Source: Rossellomorea vietnamensis
Lineage (GTDB): Bacteria > Bacillota > Bacilli > Bacillales > Bacillaceae_B
Assembly: GCF_025398035.1 (NCBI RefSeq)
Contig: NZ_CP104558.1
Coordinates: 744,001 to 808,000, forward strand
Direction of reading: 5' to 3'
DNA length: 64,000 bases
The notes under the pieces were generated by a model. The model had not been told where the DNA came from. It made no database searches and was given only the letters and a program-made list of their open reading frames with translations. Position numbers and translations under genes: made by a program. Positions 7,080 to 17,720 of the stretch are shown piece after piece. The number at the start of each line of letters is the position of its first letter. Position 1 is the stretch's first letter.

Positions 7080-10000
7080 TCATAATACATTGAAATATCT
7101 TGCTTCCGGATGGGCGAAGACCATGGCCGTTACCGATGCTTCAGGTTCCATCATGCATCCGTCTGTTAGTTGGATCCCAATTTTTTCAGGTTCGAGAAGC
7201 TTAAACAGCTTCTTCTGATCCTCAAGCTCTGGACACGCGGGATACCCAAATGAAAAACGTTGACCTTGATAATGGGTACGGAAACGATCCTGCATCGTAA
7301 AGTCTACGGGATCAGGGAAACCCCATCTGCTTCTCATCATTTCATGAACCCTTTCAGCCAATCCTTCTGCTGTTTCCAAGGCAAGGGCCTGCAATGCATG
7401 ACTTTCCAGGAACCTCCCTTCTTCTTTCAACTCCTTAGCCCACTGCCTGATTTTCACCCCGGCCGTTACGGCGAAGAATCCGACATAATCCATTTCTCCA
7501 CTTTCAACCGATTTCAAGTAATCCGCTAAACACAGATGCTGATTCCCTGATTGCCTCGGAAAATGAAATCGTTCCATTTCCATTGAAGAATCTTCCGGGT
7601 GATAAATGATAACATCATCACCATCGGACTGAGCAGGAAAGAATTGATATCGTGCAGATGCATGGATCATTCCTTGCCTTTTTGCTTTTTGGAACAACTC
7701 ATCCGTCACGGCTTTAAGGCTGATCGTTCGTTCGTCCCCTTCTTCCAGCAATCTTGTAATTTTCCCTTTAATGCCCAAGTGGTGACCAAGAAGCATTTGC
7801 TGATTGATATAGGGATGGATCTGATCCAATGAAAATTCCTTTATCGTATGAGGTATCAAGTCTGATGGAACATGAACCTTAACTTCCTTAGATACGGTAG
7901 AACGTGTTATCACTGCAATGGATGATGCGGCCCGACTTGACGGTTCTTCATGTACTGAGAGTAGGCTTTGTTTCTCACGGCTTTCCTCTTCCAGTTGCAG
8001 TCTTGTTTCTTCATGTTGAATTCCATTCATGATACTCAATCCATCCATTGCATCCTTGGCATAAAGGACCAGCCCTTCGTATTCCTTCCCGATTTTGTTT
8101 GTAGTGAACTTTCGGGTGAGTGCTGCTCCCCCGACGACCAGAGGGACTGAAATATCGGACTGCTTTAAATCTTGAGCCGTGATGACCATTTGTTGTGCAG
8201 ACTTTACCAGGAGACCTGACAAACCTACGATGTCGGGCTTTTCTTCCCTAATGACTTGAATCAGTTCCTGCGGAGTTACTTTAATACCTAGATCAATCAC
8301 TTCATACCCATTATTGCTGAGGATGATATCCACAAGATTTTTACCGATATCATGCACATCCCCCTTAACCGTAGCCAAAATCACTTTGCCCTTGGAAGAG
8401 GAACTTTCCGTTTGTTCCATATATGGTTCCAGATGAGCGACGGACGCTTTCATGACCTCGGCACTCTGTAACACCTCCGCAACAATCAGCTGATTATCAT
8501 TAAATAATCTTCCAACTTCACTCATTCCGTCCATAAGCGGGCCATTGATGATATCAAGGGGAGCCTCATATTGTTCCAAAGCCATGTTTAAATCAGCTAT
8601 CAACCCCTCTTTCGTGCCTTCCACTACATAATGAGCCAAACGTTCTTCTAAGGTCATTGTGTTTACTGGAGCCTTTACTTCTTTCTTTTTCCCCCTATAA
8701 AATGCTGTAAATTCAGCAAGGGATTCATCCGTCGTTTCAAATAAAAGCTTTTCAGCCATTCGGACTTCTTCCGGGGGAATAGAGGCAAAGCGCTCTAACT
8801 TTTCCGTGTTGACTATGGCATAGTCGAGTCCAGCCTTTGTACAGTGATAAAGATACACAGCATTGAGGACTTCCCTTCCCACAGGGGGAAGCCCGAATGA
8901 AACATTGCTGACGCCAAGTATATGAGGGCAATCAGGCAAGGCTTCTTTAATCTTCTTGATCCCTTCCACCGTACTATTGGCTGATCCTATATATTGCTGA
9001 TCCCCCGTACCGACCGGGAATACGAGAGGGTCAAAGATGATATCTTCAGAAGCAATCCCATATTTCTCGGTTAACAATCTATGGGAACGAAGAGCAATGT
9101 CCACCTTTCGCTCCACTGACACCCCCATTCCCTTCTCATCGATCGTCCCGACCACCACTGCCGCTCCGTAGGCTTTCATCAATTTAGCGACCTTTGCAAA
9201 TCTTTCTTCTCCGTCTTCCAGGTTAATTGAATTAATGATCACTTTTCCTTGAGAAAATTTCAACGCGGCCTCAAGCACCTTCTCATCCGTTGAATCGATG
9301 ACAAGTGGGACCTTAACTTTCTTCACCACTTCCTGGATAAAAACATTCATGTCCTCTACTTCTTCCCGGTCTGGGTCGGCAAGGCAGATATCGATTACCT
9401 GGGCACCGTTTTTCACCTGCGCCCTTGCAATCTCAGAAGCTTCTTCTATCTTATTCTCTGCAATCAATCGTTTGAATTTACGTGAACCGATGACATTCGT
9501 CCGTTCTCCGACCAGAATCGGTCTTCTGTCTTCATCCTCATAGATGAAGGCTTCAATTCCCGACACCGCATGGGGATGAGACACATTGGGTTTTCGTGGC
9601 GGGAATCCCTTCACCACCTCTGAAAGGGCACGTATATGCTCCGGTGTCGTCCCGCAGCACCCTCCTACAAGATTCAGCCACCCTTTCTCAGCGAAACCTT
9701 TCATCTTTACACTCAGGGAATCCGCTGTCTCATTGTAGTTCCCTTCTTCATCCGGGAGACCGGCATTCGGATAACAGCTTACATAGGTAGTGGCCAAATC
9801 CGATAACGAACGGACGTGGTCACGCATGAATTCAGGTCCCGTTGCACAGTTAAGGCCAACGACCAAAGGGTTTAAATGTTCAAGGGATAAATAGAAAGAT
9901 TCGATTGTTTGCCCGGCCAGTGTAGTGCCCATAGGCTCAATGGTTCCGGATAACAGAATTGGGATTTCTTTCCTTCTGGATTCAAAAGCCGTTCGAATGC

Positions 10001-10526
10001 CGATGTTCGCTGCTTTTACATTTAAAGCATCTTGACTCGTTTCAAGTAATAGCACATCAACTCCGCCATCGAGAAGGCCTTCTGCCTGGACACGGTAGTT
10101 ATCTGCCATTTCATCAAAGCTCACTCCACCTGTCACGGATAACGTTTTCGTAGTAGGACCAAGCGATCCAGCAACGAACCTTGGCCATTCGGAAGTCGAG
10201 ACATCTTCTACTGCTTTCCTGGCGATTTCAGCTGCTACTTTGTTAATTTCATATGCTTTATAACCTAAATCATATTCGTCCAGTACGATGGGGGTTGCAC
10301 CAAAGGTATTTGTTTCAATCACATCAGCCCCCGCTTTCAAATATTCCAGATGGATCTGATAGATGACCTCCGGCGCTGTCAATACAAGATTTTCATTACA
10401 TCCTTCAAGTTCTTCCCCTCCGAAATCCTCCGGGGATAAATTTGCTTGTTGAAGCATCGTCCCCATTGCTCCATCAAGTACGAGTATTTTCTTTCTAAGC
10501 TGCTCTTCAAACAATGTGATGGCCAT
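7080..10526 (-). CDS. metH: Cobalamin-dependent methionine synthase
   Basis: 1148 residues with the full MetH module order. The homocysteine-binding domain has [14 protein letters not shown] (zinc cysteines) near residue 290. The pterin-binding methyltetrahydrofolate domain (about 320-610) contains [14 protein letters not shown]. The helical cap is followed by the cobalamin domain with GDVHDIGKN (around residue 720), whose His is the lower axial cobalt ligand. The C-terminal reactivation domain binds SAM and contains [10 protein letters not shown]. Reaction: homocysteine + 5-methyl-THF to methionine + THF. It is the last gene of the operon and overlaps yitJ by 20 nt. B. subtilis uses B12-independent MetE instead, so this host needs B12. 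Confidence 0.96.
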   Translation of the reverse strand: MAITLFEEQLRKKILVLDGAMGTMLQQANLSPEDFGGEELEGCNENLVLTAPEVIYQIHLEYLKAGADVIETNTFGATPIVLDEYDLGYKAYEINKVAAEIARKAVEDVSTSEWPRFVAGSLGPTTKTLSVTGGVSFDEMADNYRVQAEGLLDGGVDVLLLETSQDALNVKAANIGIRTAFESRRKEIPILLSGTIEPMGTTLAGQTIESFYLSLEHLNPLVVGLNCATGPEFMRDHVRSLSDLATTYVSCYPNAGLPDEEGNYNETADSLSVKMKGFAEKGWLNLVGGCCGTTPEHIRALSEVVKGFPPRKPNVSHPHAVSGIEAFIYEDEDRRPILVGERTNVIGSRKFKRLIAENKIEEASEIARAQVKNGAQVIDICLADPDREEVEDMNVFIQEVVKKVKVPLVIDSTDEKVLEAALKFSQGKVIINSINLEDGEERFAKVAKLMKAYGAAVVVGTIDEKGMGVSVERKVDIALRSHRLLTEKYGIASEDIIFDPLVFPVGTGDQQYIGSANSTVEGIKKIKEALPDCPHILGVSNVSFGLPPVGREVLNAVYLYHCTKAGLDYAIVNTEKLERFASIPPEEVRMAEKLLFETTDESLAEFTAFYRGKKKEVKAPVNTMTLEERLAHYVVEGTKEGLIADLNMALEQYEAPLDIINGPLMDGMSEVGRLFNDNQLIVAEVLQSAEVMKASVAHLEPYMEQTESSSSKGKVILATVKGDVHDIGKNLVDIILSNNGYEVIDLGIKVTPQELIQVIREEKPDIVGLSGLLVKSAQQMVITAQDLKQSDISVPLVVGGAALTRKFTTNKIGKEYEGLVLYAKDAMDGLSIMNGIQHEETRLQLEEESREKQSLLSVHEEPSSRAASSIAVITRSTVSKEVKVHVPSDLIPHTIKEFSLDQIHPYINQQMLLGHHLGIKGKITRLLEEGDERTISLKAVTDELFQKAKRQGMIHASARYQFFPAQSDGDDVIIYHPEDSSMEMERFHFPRQSGNQHLCLADYLKSVESGEMDYVGFFAVTAGVKIRQWAKELKEEGRFLESHALQALALETAEGLAERVHEMMRSRWGFPDPVDFTMQDRFRTHYQGQRFSFGYPACPELEDQKKLFKLLEPEKIGIQLTDGCMMEPEASVTAMVFAHPEARYFNVL

Positions 10527-12357
10527 AGGGAACCTCTCTTTCCGTGTTGGTTTTCTCTTGTATATGATGAATCAGTTCAACGCTCATATCATATCTTACA
10601 AAAGGTGTAATCAGATAAATGCCATTAAACAGCTGGATTGCCGTATCCAGCAAGTCTTTGGCTATCTCCATCCCGACTGCCCGAGCTTTGACGGGATCAT
10701 TCCCTGCTTCCTTCATTCTTTGTCTAGTTTCTTCCGGCACATTGATTCCTGGTACTTCATGGTGAAGAAATTCTGCGTTTCTTGAACTGATCAACGGCAT
10801 GATACCGATGAAGATCGGAACATCCAGATGCTTCGTCGCTTCATACACTTGGATCAGTTGTTCTTTCCCAAAGATCGGTTGAGAAATAAAATAGTCAGCT
10901 CCGGCTTTCTTTTTCTTTTCAAGCCTTTTCACAGAGGCGTCTAAATGACGGAAGTTCGGATTAAAGGCTGCCCCAACTGAAAATTGAGTCCGCTCCCGAA
11001 GTGATTTGCCGGAAAACGATATTCCCTCATTATTCTGTTTAATAAGTTCAATTAGTTCCAAGGAAGAAAGGTCATATACGGATGCAGCACCGGGAAAATC
11101 ACCGATTTTGGCAGGATCACCCGTTATTGCTAATAAGTTGTGTATCCCTAATGTGTGCAAGCCCATTAAATGGGATTGAAGTCCGATCAGGTTTCGATCC
11201 CGGCAAGTGATGTGAACGAGAGGTGTAAGGTCGTATTTCGACTTTACCAGACTCCCGATTGCGTCATTACTAATCCTTGGTGATGCCAGCGGATTGTCGG
11301 CAAGGGTAAGTGCGTCGATGCCGGCTTCCTTAAGTGCTGACGCTCCCTGGAAGAACAATTTCGTGTCGAGATGCTTCGGTGGATCTAGTTCAACGATGAC
11401 CGTTTTCTTTTCTCTTACTTGCTCATGCAGCAAGCTTCCACTGATGGATGGTGAAGACAACTGAACTACTTTTTTCTTTTTCACCTTTTTTTCCTTCACA
11501 GGCTCCCGGCTTTTCAATCTTGAAGCTACAGAACGAATGTGATCGGGTGTGGTTCCACAACACCCCCCAATGATTCTCGCACCCTGGAGCCTCAATTCAT
11601 TGCTGATATCCCCAAAGTAATCAGGCTCAGCAGAGTAATAGAATCGACCTTCTTCATAGTTTGGGAGACTCGCGTTAGGATAGACGGATAGAAATGCCCT
11701 TTTCGGCAGGGGAACTTCCTCTAATGAATTCACCATGTGAAATGGTCCCATCCGGCAATTGATTCCGACAACATCCGCCCCCAATAATTCCAATTGTTGA
11801 AGAGCATCTTTGATTTCCATTCCATTTTGAAGGACTCCTGTTTCATGAAGGGAAACCTGAGCAATGACGGGAATATCCGCTTCACGTTTGGCAATGTTCA
11901 GCACGGTGGTCAATTCCTCGAAATCATAATAGGTTTCCAGCAGAATGCCATCAACACCCTCTAATAATAAACAGTAAAGCTGTTCCCGAAAGCTTCTTTT
12001 GATCTCTTCGACTGACACATTTTGTCTAATGCCCCTGATTCCTCCGATGGTGCCGAGAATATAAGTGTTTTTAGCGGCTGCCTTTCTTGCGAGACGCACA
12101 GCGGCTGTATTGATTTCCTTAACCGAATCCTCTAGTCCATATCTCGAAAGCTTTTGATAATTGGCCCCGTACGTATTGGTCTGTATGATATCGGCTCCTG
12201 CATCGATATACTCTTTATGCACTTTCAACACTTCATTTGGGTGAGAAAGATTCAGTTCTTCAAAGCATCTGTCCACTCCATATGAATACAACAATGTTCC
12301 GATCGCTCCATCTGCAATCAAGATTCTCTCTTTCAATGCTTCCAGCAATGGCTTCAT
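10507..12357 (-). CDS. yitJ: Bifunctional homocysteine S-methyltransferase / 5,10-methylene-THF reductase
   Basis: 616 residues. The N-terminal homocysteine methyltransferase domain (about 1-285) ends with [13 protein letters not shown], supplying the zinc cysteines. A charged linker of Lys/Glu (about 288-300) joins it to a C-terminal MTHFR TIM barrel (about 315-600) with [27 protein letters not shown] and DYFISQPIF. It provides methyl-THF and can itself transfer a methyl group to homocysteine. It starts 16 nt after metC and overlaps metH, so it is translated as part of the operon. Matches B. subtilis YitJ. Confidence 0.93.
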   Translation of the reverse strand: MKPLLEALKERILIADGAIGTLLYSYGVDRCFEELNLSHPNEVLKVHKEYIDAGADIIQTNTYGANYQKLSRYGLEDSVKEINTAAVRLARKAAAKNTYILGTIGGIRGIRQNVSVEEIKRSFREQLYCLLLEGVDGILLETYYDFEELTTVLNIAKREADIPVIAQVSLHETGVLQNGMEIKDALQQLELLGADVVGINCRMGPFHMVNSLEEVPLPKRAFLSVYPNASLPNYEEGRFYYSAEPDYFGDISNELRLQGARIIGGCCGTTPDHIRSVASRLKSREPVKEKKVKKKKVVQLSSPSISGSLLHEQVREKKTVIVELDPPKHLDTKLFFQGASALKEAGIDALTLADNPLASPRISNDAIGSLVKSKYDLTPLVHITCRDRNLIGLQSHLMGLHTLGIHNLLAITGDPAKIGDFPGAASVYDLSSLELIELIKQNNEGISFSGKSLRERTQFSVGAAFNPNFRHLDASVKRLEKKKKAGADYFISQPIFGKEQLIQVYEATKHLDVPIFIGIMPLISSRNAEFLHHEVPGINVPEETRQRMKEAGNDPVKARAVGMEIAKDLLDTAIQLFNGIYLITPFVRYDMSVELIHHIQEKTNTEREVPYGHHIV

Positions 12358-12373
12358 GATCCTTCCTCCCCCT

Positions 12374-13558
12374 TCACAAATTGATCACGTTGCTTCGATT
12401 GATTTGTTGTATACTGTCTAAACCTTTTTGAAGATCCTTAATTAATTCATCCGCGTTTTCAAGACCAACGGATAATCGCAATAACCCATCTGTAATTCCT
12501 CTTCTCTCTCTTTCAGCCTTAGGCATGGAAGCATGTGACATTCTTGATGGATAGGATAGAATCGATTCGACCGCTCCTAAACTGACGGCGAATACGGGAA
12601 TGTTTACATGTTTGATGAGTTGCTTCACTTCCTCTTCCCCTTTTAATCGGAAGGAAAGTACCGCTCCTGGACCCTCTGCCTGCCGGACTTGAATTTCACG
12701 ACCGGGATGATAGCTCAATCCCGGGTAATACACTTCTTCTACTTCCTTTCTGCCTTCTAGGAAGCTTGCAATCTTATAAGCCGACTCCGATGATTCCTTC
12801 AATCGGACATGCAATGTTTTCAGCCCCCTTAAGAGCAGCCAGCAATCCTGTACCCCAAGTACTGCCCCAAACGAATTCTGCAGGAAAGCAAGTTTCCCGG
12901 CAATCTCTTCATCTCCCGTTACCGCAAGCCCTGCCAAGACGTCACTATGTCCGGCAAGAAACTTCGTCGCACTGTGCAGGACAACATCCACACCGAGACT
13001 GATTGGCCTTTGCAGCAATGGCGTCATGAATGTATTATCCAGAAATGTTAAGCAGTCATTTGCCTTGGCAAGCTTCACGACCCCTTCAATATCGGTGATA
13101 TTCAATAAGGGGTTTGACGGGGTTTCCATATAAATCACCTTCGTATTGTGCTTAATTGCACAAGCCACCTCATGAAGATCTTTCATATTCACAAAGGAGT
13201 ATTCTATATCAAATTTAGTAAGGACTTCCGTGATCATCCTGTAGGTCCCCCCATATACTTCCTCCGAGACGAGTACGTGATCCCCACTCGACAATAATAG
13301 AAAGCTTGTTGAGATGGCAGCCATACCGGATGAAAAGGCAAAACCCCTTACCCCGCGTTCTAATTCCGCTATCGTTTCTTCGACTGTTTCCCTTGTTGGA
13401 TTCCCCGAACGGCTGTAGTCATACGTACCATACTGATCAAAATCCTGTTGATGAAAGGTTGTAGCATGATGAATCGGCGTAGAAACAGCTCCTGTCTCTT
13501 TATCAAATCCGCGGGAATGGATGAGTGACGTCTGAAGTGAAAATGGTTTTTTACTCAT
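12374..13558 (-). CDS. metC: Cystathionine beta-lyase
   Basis: 394 residues, a Cys/Met-metabolism PLP enzyme (fold type I). It shows the [19 protein letters not shown] cofactor loop and the PLP lysine in [33 protein letters not shown] is the C-terminal substrate loop. It cleaves cystathionine to homocysteine, pyruvate and ammonia. Its ATG overlaps the metI stop by 8 nt (ATGAGTAA), implying translational coupling. The MetC/MetI assignment rests on operon order, because the two paralogues have similar motifs. Confidence 0.88.
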   Translation of the reverse strand: MSKKPFSLQTSLIHSRGFDKETGAVSTPIHHATTFHQQDFDQYGTYDYSRSGNPTRETVEETIAELERGVRGFAFSSGMAAISTSFLLLSSGDHVLVSEEVYGGTYRMITEVLTKFDIEYSFVNMKDLHEVACAIKHNTKVIYMETPSNPLLNITDIEGVVKLAKANDCLTFLDNTFMTPLLQRPISLGVDVVLHSATKFLAGHSDVLAGLAVTGDEEIAGKLAFLQNSFGAVLGVQDCWLLLRGLKTLHVRLKESSESAYKIASFLEGRKEVEEVYYPGLSYHPGREIQVRQAEGPGAVLSFRLKGEEEVKQLIKHVNIPVFAVSLGAVESILSYPSRMSHASMPKAERERRGITDGLLRLSVGLENADELIKDLQKGLDSIQQINRSNVINL

Positions 13559-14675
13559 ACGTTAACACCTCTTTTTCCAATTGTTGAAAAACATTCTCCA
13601 AGTCTTCGATCAGGTCGTCGATAAATTCTATTCCTACAGAAAACCTGAGCAATCTGTTACAGATGCCAAGTCTATTTCGTTCTTCTTCAGGAATGTCGGC
13701 ATGGGTCTGGGTGGCAGGATAGGTGATAAAGCTTTCAACCCCTCCTAAACTTTCAGCAAATGTTATAACCTTCAGATGTTGGAGGAATGGGCCGACCCAT
13801 TCTTCCTTGGCAATGCGAAAGGATAGCATGCCTCCTTTCCCCGGATATAAGACGTCTGCTACACAGTCATGCCTTTTAAGATACTGGGCTAATTTTCGTG
13901 CATTTTTTTCATGCTGGGCCATTCTGAGACTAAGGGTCTTCATCCCTCTTATTAAAAGCCAACAATCAAATGGGGCAAGGACTGCGCCGATTGAATTTTG
14001 AATGGTATAGATCCTTTCAGCCAAGTCCTCTGTGTTGACAACCACAACTCCAGCCAGAACGTCATTATGGCCTCCTAAGTATTTGGTAGCGCTATGGATA
14101 ACCAAGTCCGCTCCCTCTTTAATCGGTTTTTGCAGAATGGGTGTATAAAAGGTATTATCGACGATCAAGAGCAATCCATTCCTCTTTGAAATGGCAGCAA
14201 CCTCAGAGATACATGCTTCATTCATTAATGGATTGGTTGGTGTTTCAAGAAAAATAGCCTTCGTCCTCTTCGATATGTGTTCTTCTATAGAATGAGTATC
14301 ACTTGTATCAACAAAATGAAATTTGATATTATATTGGGCTTCATACTGAACAAATAAGCGGTAGCTTCCTCCGTAAAGATCCTTCGATACAATCAATTCA
14401 TCCCCATATGAGAATAAACCAAGGATTGCTTGAATGGCAGCCATTCCCGAACTGAATGCAAATCCTCTATGCCCTTCTTCCAATTGAGCCAATGTTTCTT
14501 CAAGGGTCGCCCTGGTTGGATTACCAGTTCTCGTATAATCATATCCGGTTGATTCACCGATCCCTTTATGTTCATATGCTGTCGATAGATGAATGGGCAG
14601 GCTTACGGCACCAGTCGCTGAATCCTTCCGATTGCCTGCCTGGACAAGCAATGTATCAATATGTTTTTTCAACAT
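13551..14675 (-). CDS. metI: Cystathionine gamma-synthase / O-acylhomoserine sulfhydrylase
   Basis: 374 residues from ATG 14675, which has AAGGAGAG just upstream; a longer frame to 14780 would run into the riboswitch expression platform and is rejected. It is a PLP enzyme of the Cys/Met family: SGMAAIQAILGLFSYGDELI, PLP lysine in IHSATKYLGGHND, and LGGVESFITYPATQTHADIP. Known reaction: acyl-homoserine with cysteine to cystathionine, or with sulfide to homocysteine. First gene of metI-metC-yitJ-metH, directly downstream of a SAM-I riboswitch. Confidence 0.9.
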   Translation of the reverse strand: MLKKHIDTLLVQAGNRKDSATGAVSLPIHLSTAYEHKGIGESTGYDYTRTGNPTRATLEETLAQLEEGHRGFAFSSGMAAIQAILGLFSYGDELIVSKDLYGGSYRLFVQYEAQYNIKFHFVDTSDTHSIEEHISKRTKAIFLETPTNPLMNEACISEVAAISKRNGLLLIVDNTFYTPILQKPIKEGADLVIHSATKYLGGHNDVLAGVVVVNTEDLAERIYTIQNSIGAVLAPFDCWLLIRGMKTLSLRMAQHEKNARKLAQYLKRHDCVADVLYPGKGGMLSFRIAKEEWVGPFLQHLKVITFAESLGGVESFITYPATQTHADIPEEERNRLGICNRLLRFSVGIEFIDDLIEDLENVFQQLEKEVLTYE

Positions 14676-14714
14676 CCTTCTCTCCTTTTCGTCCCTAGAA
14701 AATGAAAAGGGGAA

Positions 14715-14876
14715 GAAACAAAAAACCTTCTTATGAAAATAAGAAGGTTTTATACGTTCGTTCTCCCTCTTATCGTCCAAGTTGACATCAACTTGCTGGA
14801 ATTAGCACCATACCTGTTACTGCGGCTGGTTGCTGAGGTGTCTTCGGGCCAGTCCCTCTACCTCTCTTGATAAGAA
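14715..14876 (-). promoter_or_regulatory. SAM-I (S-box) riboswitch with terminator
   Basis: Aptamer at 14767-14874 on the minus strand. P1 arms are CTTATCAAGAG and its partner in CGATAAGAG. Conserved elements follow in order: AGAGGGACTGGCCC, GAAG, CCTCAGCAACC, the GGTGCTAATTCC segment and the pseudoknot region. An intrinsic terminator follows (14718-14751; ACCTTCTTA / TAAGAAGGT plus T run). High SAM should terminate transcription before metI, so the whole methionine operon is repressed. Confidence 0.95.
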
Positions 14877-14909
14877 ACAATATGAAATTGTTAAAATGCT
14901 TTCTCATAA

Positions 14910-14936
14910 CTTATAACAAAGACATAGAAATGTCAA
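14910..14936 (-). promoter_or_regulatory. Probable promoter of the met operon
   Basis: Minus-strand -35 TTGACA (14931-14936) and -10-like TATAAG (14910-14915), with a short 15-bp spacer, about 35 nt upstream of the S-box. The -35 is perfect; the short spacer lowers confidence. Confidence 0.5.
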
Positions 14937-14983
14937 TGACAATTATGAATTATCTGAAAAACATCATGATCATTTTTTCTTTT

Positions 14984-15982
14984 TCAATGATACAATCCTA
15001 TTTTCCTTTTAATCTCTTTCATGAATGGGATTGTTTTTTTTCGTGCTTTTGTGGCTCCATTCAGTAAGATGGCATCCAGTCTATCCCAATTGTTCAATAG
15101 GTCTTCATATTCCGACCTTGGTACTTCGATGAATGAATTCATTACGTCGAAAAGTTCTTTCTTCGCTTCCCCCCAGCCTATTCCTTGTTGAAATCTCCTT
15201 CTCATTTTTTCCGATTGATCAGTGGTTGCAAATTCTTTGTAAAGACCAAAAATGATTGAATCGTCAGGATCCTTAGGTTCTTCAGGAAGTGAAGAATCCG
15301 TTTTGATTTTATTGATCAATTTTTGAAGCTTTTTTGGTTCTTCAAATAAAGGAATGGTGTTATTATAACTTTTACTCATCTTGCGGCCGTCCAGTCCAGG
15401 TAGAACGGCCGTTTCTTCCTGGATGACGTATTCAGGGATGACAAATGTTTCTCCATATTGATTGTTAAAGCTTTCAGCTATGTCTCTGGCAATTTCCACA
15501 TGCTGTATTTGATCTTTTCCGACAGGGACCAACTCGGTTTGAAAAAGGAGGATATCCGCAGCCATTAAAATGGGATACGTAAATAATCCCATATTGACTC
15601 CAGCATCAACATTTCTCCCGCTTTCTTTATTTTCTTCAACCATTGATTTATATGCGTGAGACCGGTTTAATAATCCTTTTGGTGCAAAACAAGAAAGAAT
15701 CCAGCTCAGCTCAAAGATTTCAGGCACATCAGATTGACGGTAAAAAATCGCTGAATCAGGATTCAACCCTAACGCTAACCACGCTGCCGCCACCCCATAA
15801 GAAAGTTCCTTCATTTCAATGGGATCATGGATTTTTGTTAAACCATGATAATCCGCAACAAAATAAGCGGTGTTATATGATTGGTTCTCCGCCAATCCCA
15901 AAGCCGGTTTAATCGCACCAATATAATTCCCCAAATGTATACGGCCAGTTGGCTTGATACCAGTCAGAACTTGTTTTTTCAT
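14984..15982 (-). CDS. trpS: Tryptophanyl-tRNA synthetase
   Basis: 332 residues from ATG 15982 (MKKQVLTG...), about 10 nt after GGAGG; nearer upstream ATGs are too close to that site. A class I synthetase: the HIGH-equivalent is RIHLGNY and the KMSKS loop is GRKMSKSYNN. VGKDQIQHVEIARD is the Trp/Tyr-family signature. Reaction: ATP + Trp + tRNA-Trp. From memory, motifs such as GIKPTGRIHLGNYIGAIKP and VADYHGLTKIHD differ from the B. subtilis-type enzyme (GIQPSG, VDQHAIT). It may therefore be a distinct or second TrpS type. It is under T-box control. Confidence 0.93.
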   Translation of the reverse strand: MKKQVLTGIKPTGRIHLGNYIGAIKPALGLAENQSYNTAYFVADYHGLTKIHDPIEMKELSYGVAAAWLALGLNPDSAIFYRQSDVPEIFELSWILSCFAPKGLLNRSHAYKSMVEENKESGRNVDAGVNMGLFTYPILMAADILLFQTELVPVGKDQIQHVEIARDIAESFNNQYGETFVIPEYVIQEETAVLPGLDGRKMSKSYNNTIPLFEEPKKLQKLINKIKTDSSLPEEPKDPDDSIIFGLYKEFATTDQSEKMRRRFQQGIGWGEAKKELFDVMNSFIEVPRSEYEDLLNNWDRLDAILLNGATKARKKTIPFMKEIKRKIGLYH

Positions 15983-16021
15983 CCCCATCATACCCTCCGT
16001 TGAAAAATAATCAGAAAACAC

Positions 16022-16298
16022 AAAAAGGGCTTCCCGTCCTCTAAAAAGGACGGGAAACCCGTGGTGCCACCTTCATTCGTTTACACTTCAGTAAACGCAC
16101 TCATCTGTACAGAAATCACGTTCTATACATCGTCCCTTTTATCGGTGAGACCTTCCGCCAAAACCTACTTTATTTCAGCCTGGATGCTCAAAAGCCCATT
16201 CAACGATTTCCCATACTGATTCTCACCATCCATCAGCTCTCTTAAATGTTTCGATCGTCTACTCTTCTTCTTCATTGCATTTAACCATTTATTGTGTT
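16022..16298 (-). promoter_or_regulatory. T-box leader (tRNA-Trp sensing) upstream of trpS
   Basis: The conserved T-box AGGTGGCACCACGG lies at 16059-16072 on the minus strand. A strong terminator hairpin follows at 16026-16060 (TTCCCGTCC / GGACGGGAA, then T run). In the Stem I region GAGAATCAGTATGGGAAATC precedes a specifier-loop TGG at 16196-16198, the Trp codon. The T-box bulge TGGC would pair with a GCCA 3' end, fitting the G discriminator of bacterial tRNA-Trp. Uncharged tRNA-Trp should stabilise the antiterminator. Confidence 0.92.
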
Positions 16299-16304
16299 CC
16301 CATT

Positions 16305-16333
16305 ATTTTAATGGATAGGTAAATAATGGTCAA
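16305..16333 (-). promoter_or_regulatory. trpS leader promoter
   Basis: -35 TTGACC (16328-16333), 17-bp spacer, -10 TAAAAT (16305-16310) on the minus strand. The start would fall near 16298, just before Stem I of the T-box. Confidence 0.7.
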
Positions 16334-16350
16334 GTGGGTATAAACACATT

Positions 16351-16977
16351 TTAGATTTCTTTTGACGAAAGAGGAAGGAAGAGCTTAATACCTCTCTTAT
16401 TAAAAGGGAGAAACTTCATATCCGCGATCAAATGACTCGCATATCCGATGACACATGCTTCAAATACTCCATCAATCAGGATAGAAGTCTCGAGATAACG
16501 AGCGATGATAGCATAGTATATTAACCCCATTACAGAGTGGGTATAACTGCGATGTGACACGAAGGAAGCAATAAATATATAGATGCCCAGTAACCATAAC
16601 CATATTTCATTTAATTGCCATCCACATGCCGTCACACCTATGCCGGTAATCATCAGCATTCTTCTCTGGGTGATGAAGCTTGTGAGTAACATCATTCCTC
16701 CCCCATAGCCAATCCCAAGCCACCGTTCTTTCCCACTGCCTTCAAGATAGCTGTACACCATCATGAGAAAGCCGATGATTTGCGCCACCGACCTGATCAT
16801 TTTGGGGGAGAAAGTAACTTTGTTACTAAGCTTTCCATCAATATCCAAATCAGGTATGAGTCCGGATATCCCGCCGATTGCTACAAGTGCGGCTGTCGCA
16901 CCCGGGCCGGATCCAAATGAGTTCGCCACGATAAAACCTGTTGCTGCTCCAATTGCCATGTGCGCTGTGCCGTTCAA
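16351..16977 (-). CDS. YdjM/DUF457-type membrane-bound metal-dependent hydrolase
   Basis: 208 residues. The N-terminus MNGTAHMAIGAATG and LIPDLDID match the YdjM family, whose conserved His and Asp (TH...PDLD) probably bind metal. Several membrane segments follow, with SHRSYTHSVMG (about residue 140) and SHLIADMKFLPFNKRGIKLF near the end. In E. coli the relative YdjM is LexA-regulated; the B. subtilis-type members are uncharacterised. No SOS box was seen here. It stands alone on the minus strand downstream of the Nudix gene. Confidence 0.75.
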   Translation of the reverse strand: MNGTAHMAIGAATGFIVANSFGSGPGATAALVAIGGISGLIPDLDIDGKLSNKVTFSPKMIRSVAQIIGFLMMVYSYLEGSGKERWLGIGYGGGMMLLTSFITQRRMLMITGIGVTACGWQLNEIWLWLLGIYIFIASFVSHRSYTHSVMGLIYYAIIARYLETSILIDGVFEACVIGYASHLIADMKFLPFNKRGIKLFLPLSSKEI

Positions 16978-17071
16978 TGTTTCTCCTACTCTCTTTCACA
17001 GTATGTATGTACCAAATATTCATGATAGCCTTCATCATCCATTCCCGCTATGGGAAAGAGGAATTACTTTC

Positions 17072-17698
17072 TTACATTTTCTGTTCTATTCGATCGATGA
17101 TTTCGATAAGGTAGGGCCTTTCATGAGGGACGAAATGATGATAACCGGCCTTTTTGCTGATATCGTTCTTCACCCCATCTTTAGTGACAACAAATCCTTC
17201 CAGTTCGATTTCTGCTTTATCATGTTGAATAAGCGATTTGAAATCGGACAGGCTTGAACGTAAAATACCTGAAACTTCCTCCGTCTGAAGCTGAAATTCC
17301 TCGTATGAGACCGGCTTGGTATAGAGGAATACATTGGTATGCTCCCTGTCTATCATATTTTCTTGAATGAGTTCCCCTTTTACCACCCCCAGATCCTCCA
17401 ATTCCTCAAATTTGACCTTGATTCCCAACTCTTCATGGACTTCCCTCACACCGTCTTCAATCTTCTCATCGGACAAAATATGTCCGGCGGCCGTAATATC
17501 CAAAAGACCGGGAAAATCCTTCTTATCGTCACTTCTTAGCTGAAAATAGATGAAAGTTTCCTTCAAATCCTCGTCATAATGAACAAACCAGCAGTGAAAG
17601 GTCTCATGCCAGTAACCCTTCGCGTGCACCTCCGAACGGCTCGTGACCCCTAACCTATCTCCATTCTCATTAAAAATGGCCAGTTTTTCCTCCTCCAC
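17072..17698 (-). CDS. Nudix hydrolase (IDI/YfcD-like)
   Basis: 208 residues. The Nudix box GHILSDEKIEDGVREVHEELGI is present (about residues 76-97) with the REVHEEL metal-binding helix, but it is one residue shorter between the first Glu and the Arg than the strict consensus. The N-terminus (LAIFNENGDRLGVTSRSEVH, GYWHETFHCW) resembles isopentenyl-diphosphate isomerase-like Nudix enzymes such as YfcD. The GTG at 17698 has GAGGAG 7 nt upstream. It follows the HAD gene by 22 nt, so the two are likely co-transcribed. Substrate unknown. Confidence 0.8.
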   Translation of the reverse strand: MEEEKLAIFNENGDRLGVTSRSEVHAKGYWHETFHCWFVHYDEDLKETFIYFQLRSDDKKDFPGLLDITAAGHILSDEKIEDGVREVHEELGIKVKFEELEDLGVVKGELIQENMIDREHTNVFLYTKPVSYEEFQLQTEEVSGILRSSLSDFKSLIQHDKAEIELEGFVVTKDGVKNDISKKAGYHHFVPHERPYLIEIIDRIEQKM

Positions 17699-17720
17699 TC
17701 GATCACTCCTCTCTCTTATT

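Noticed and set aside
14675..14780. Extended N-terminus of metI to 14780
   Set aside because: It would be translated through the riboswitch terminator; ATG 14675 has the ribosome site.
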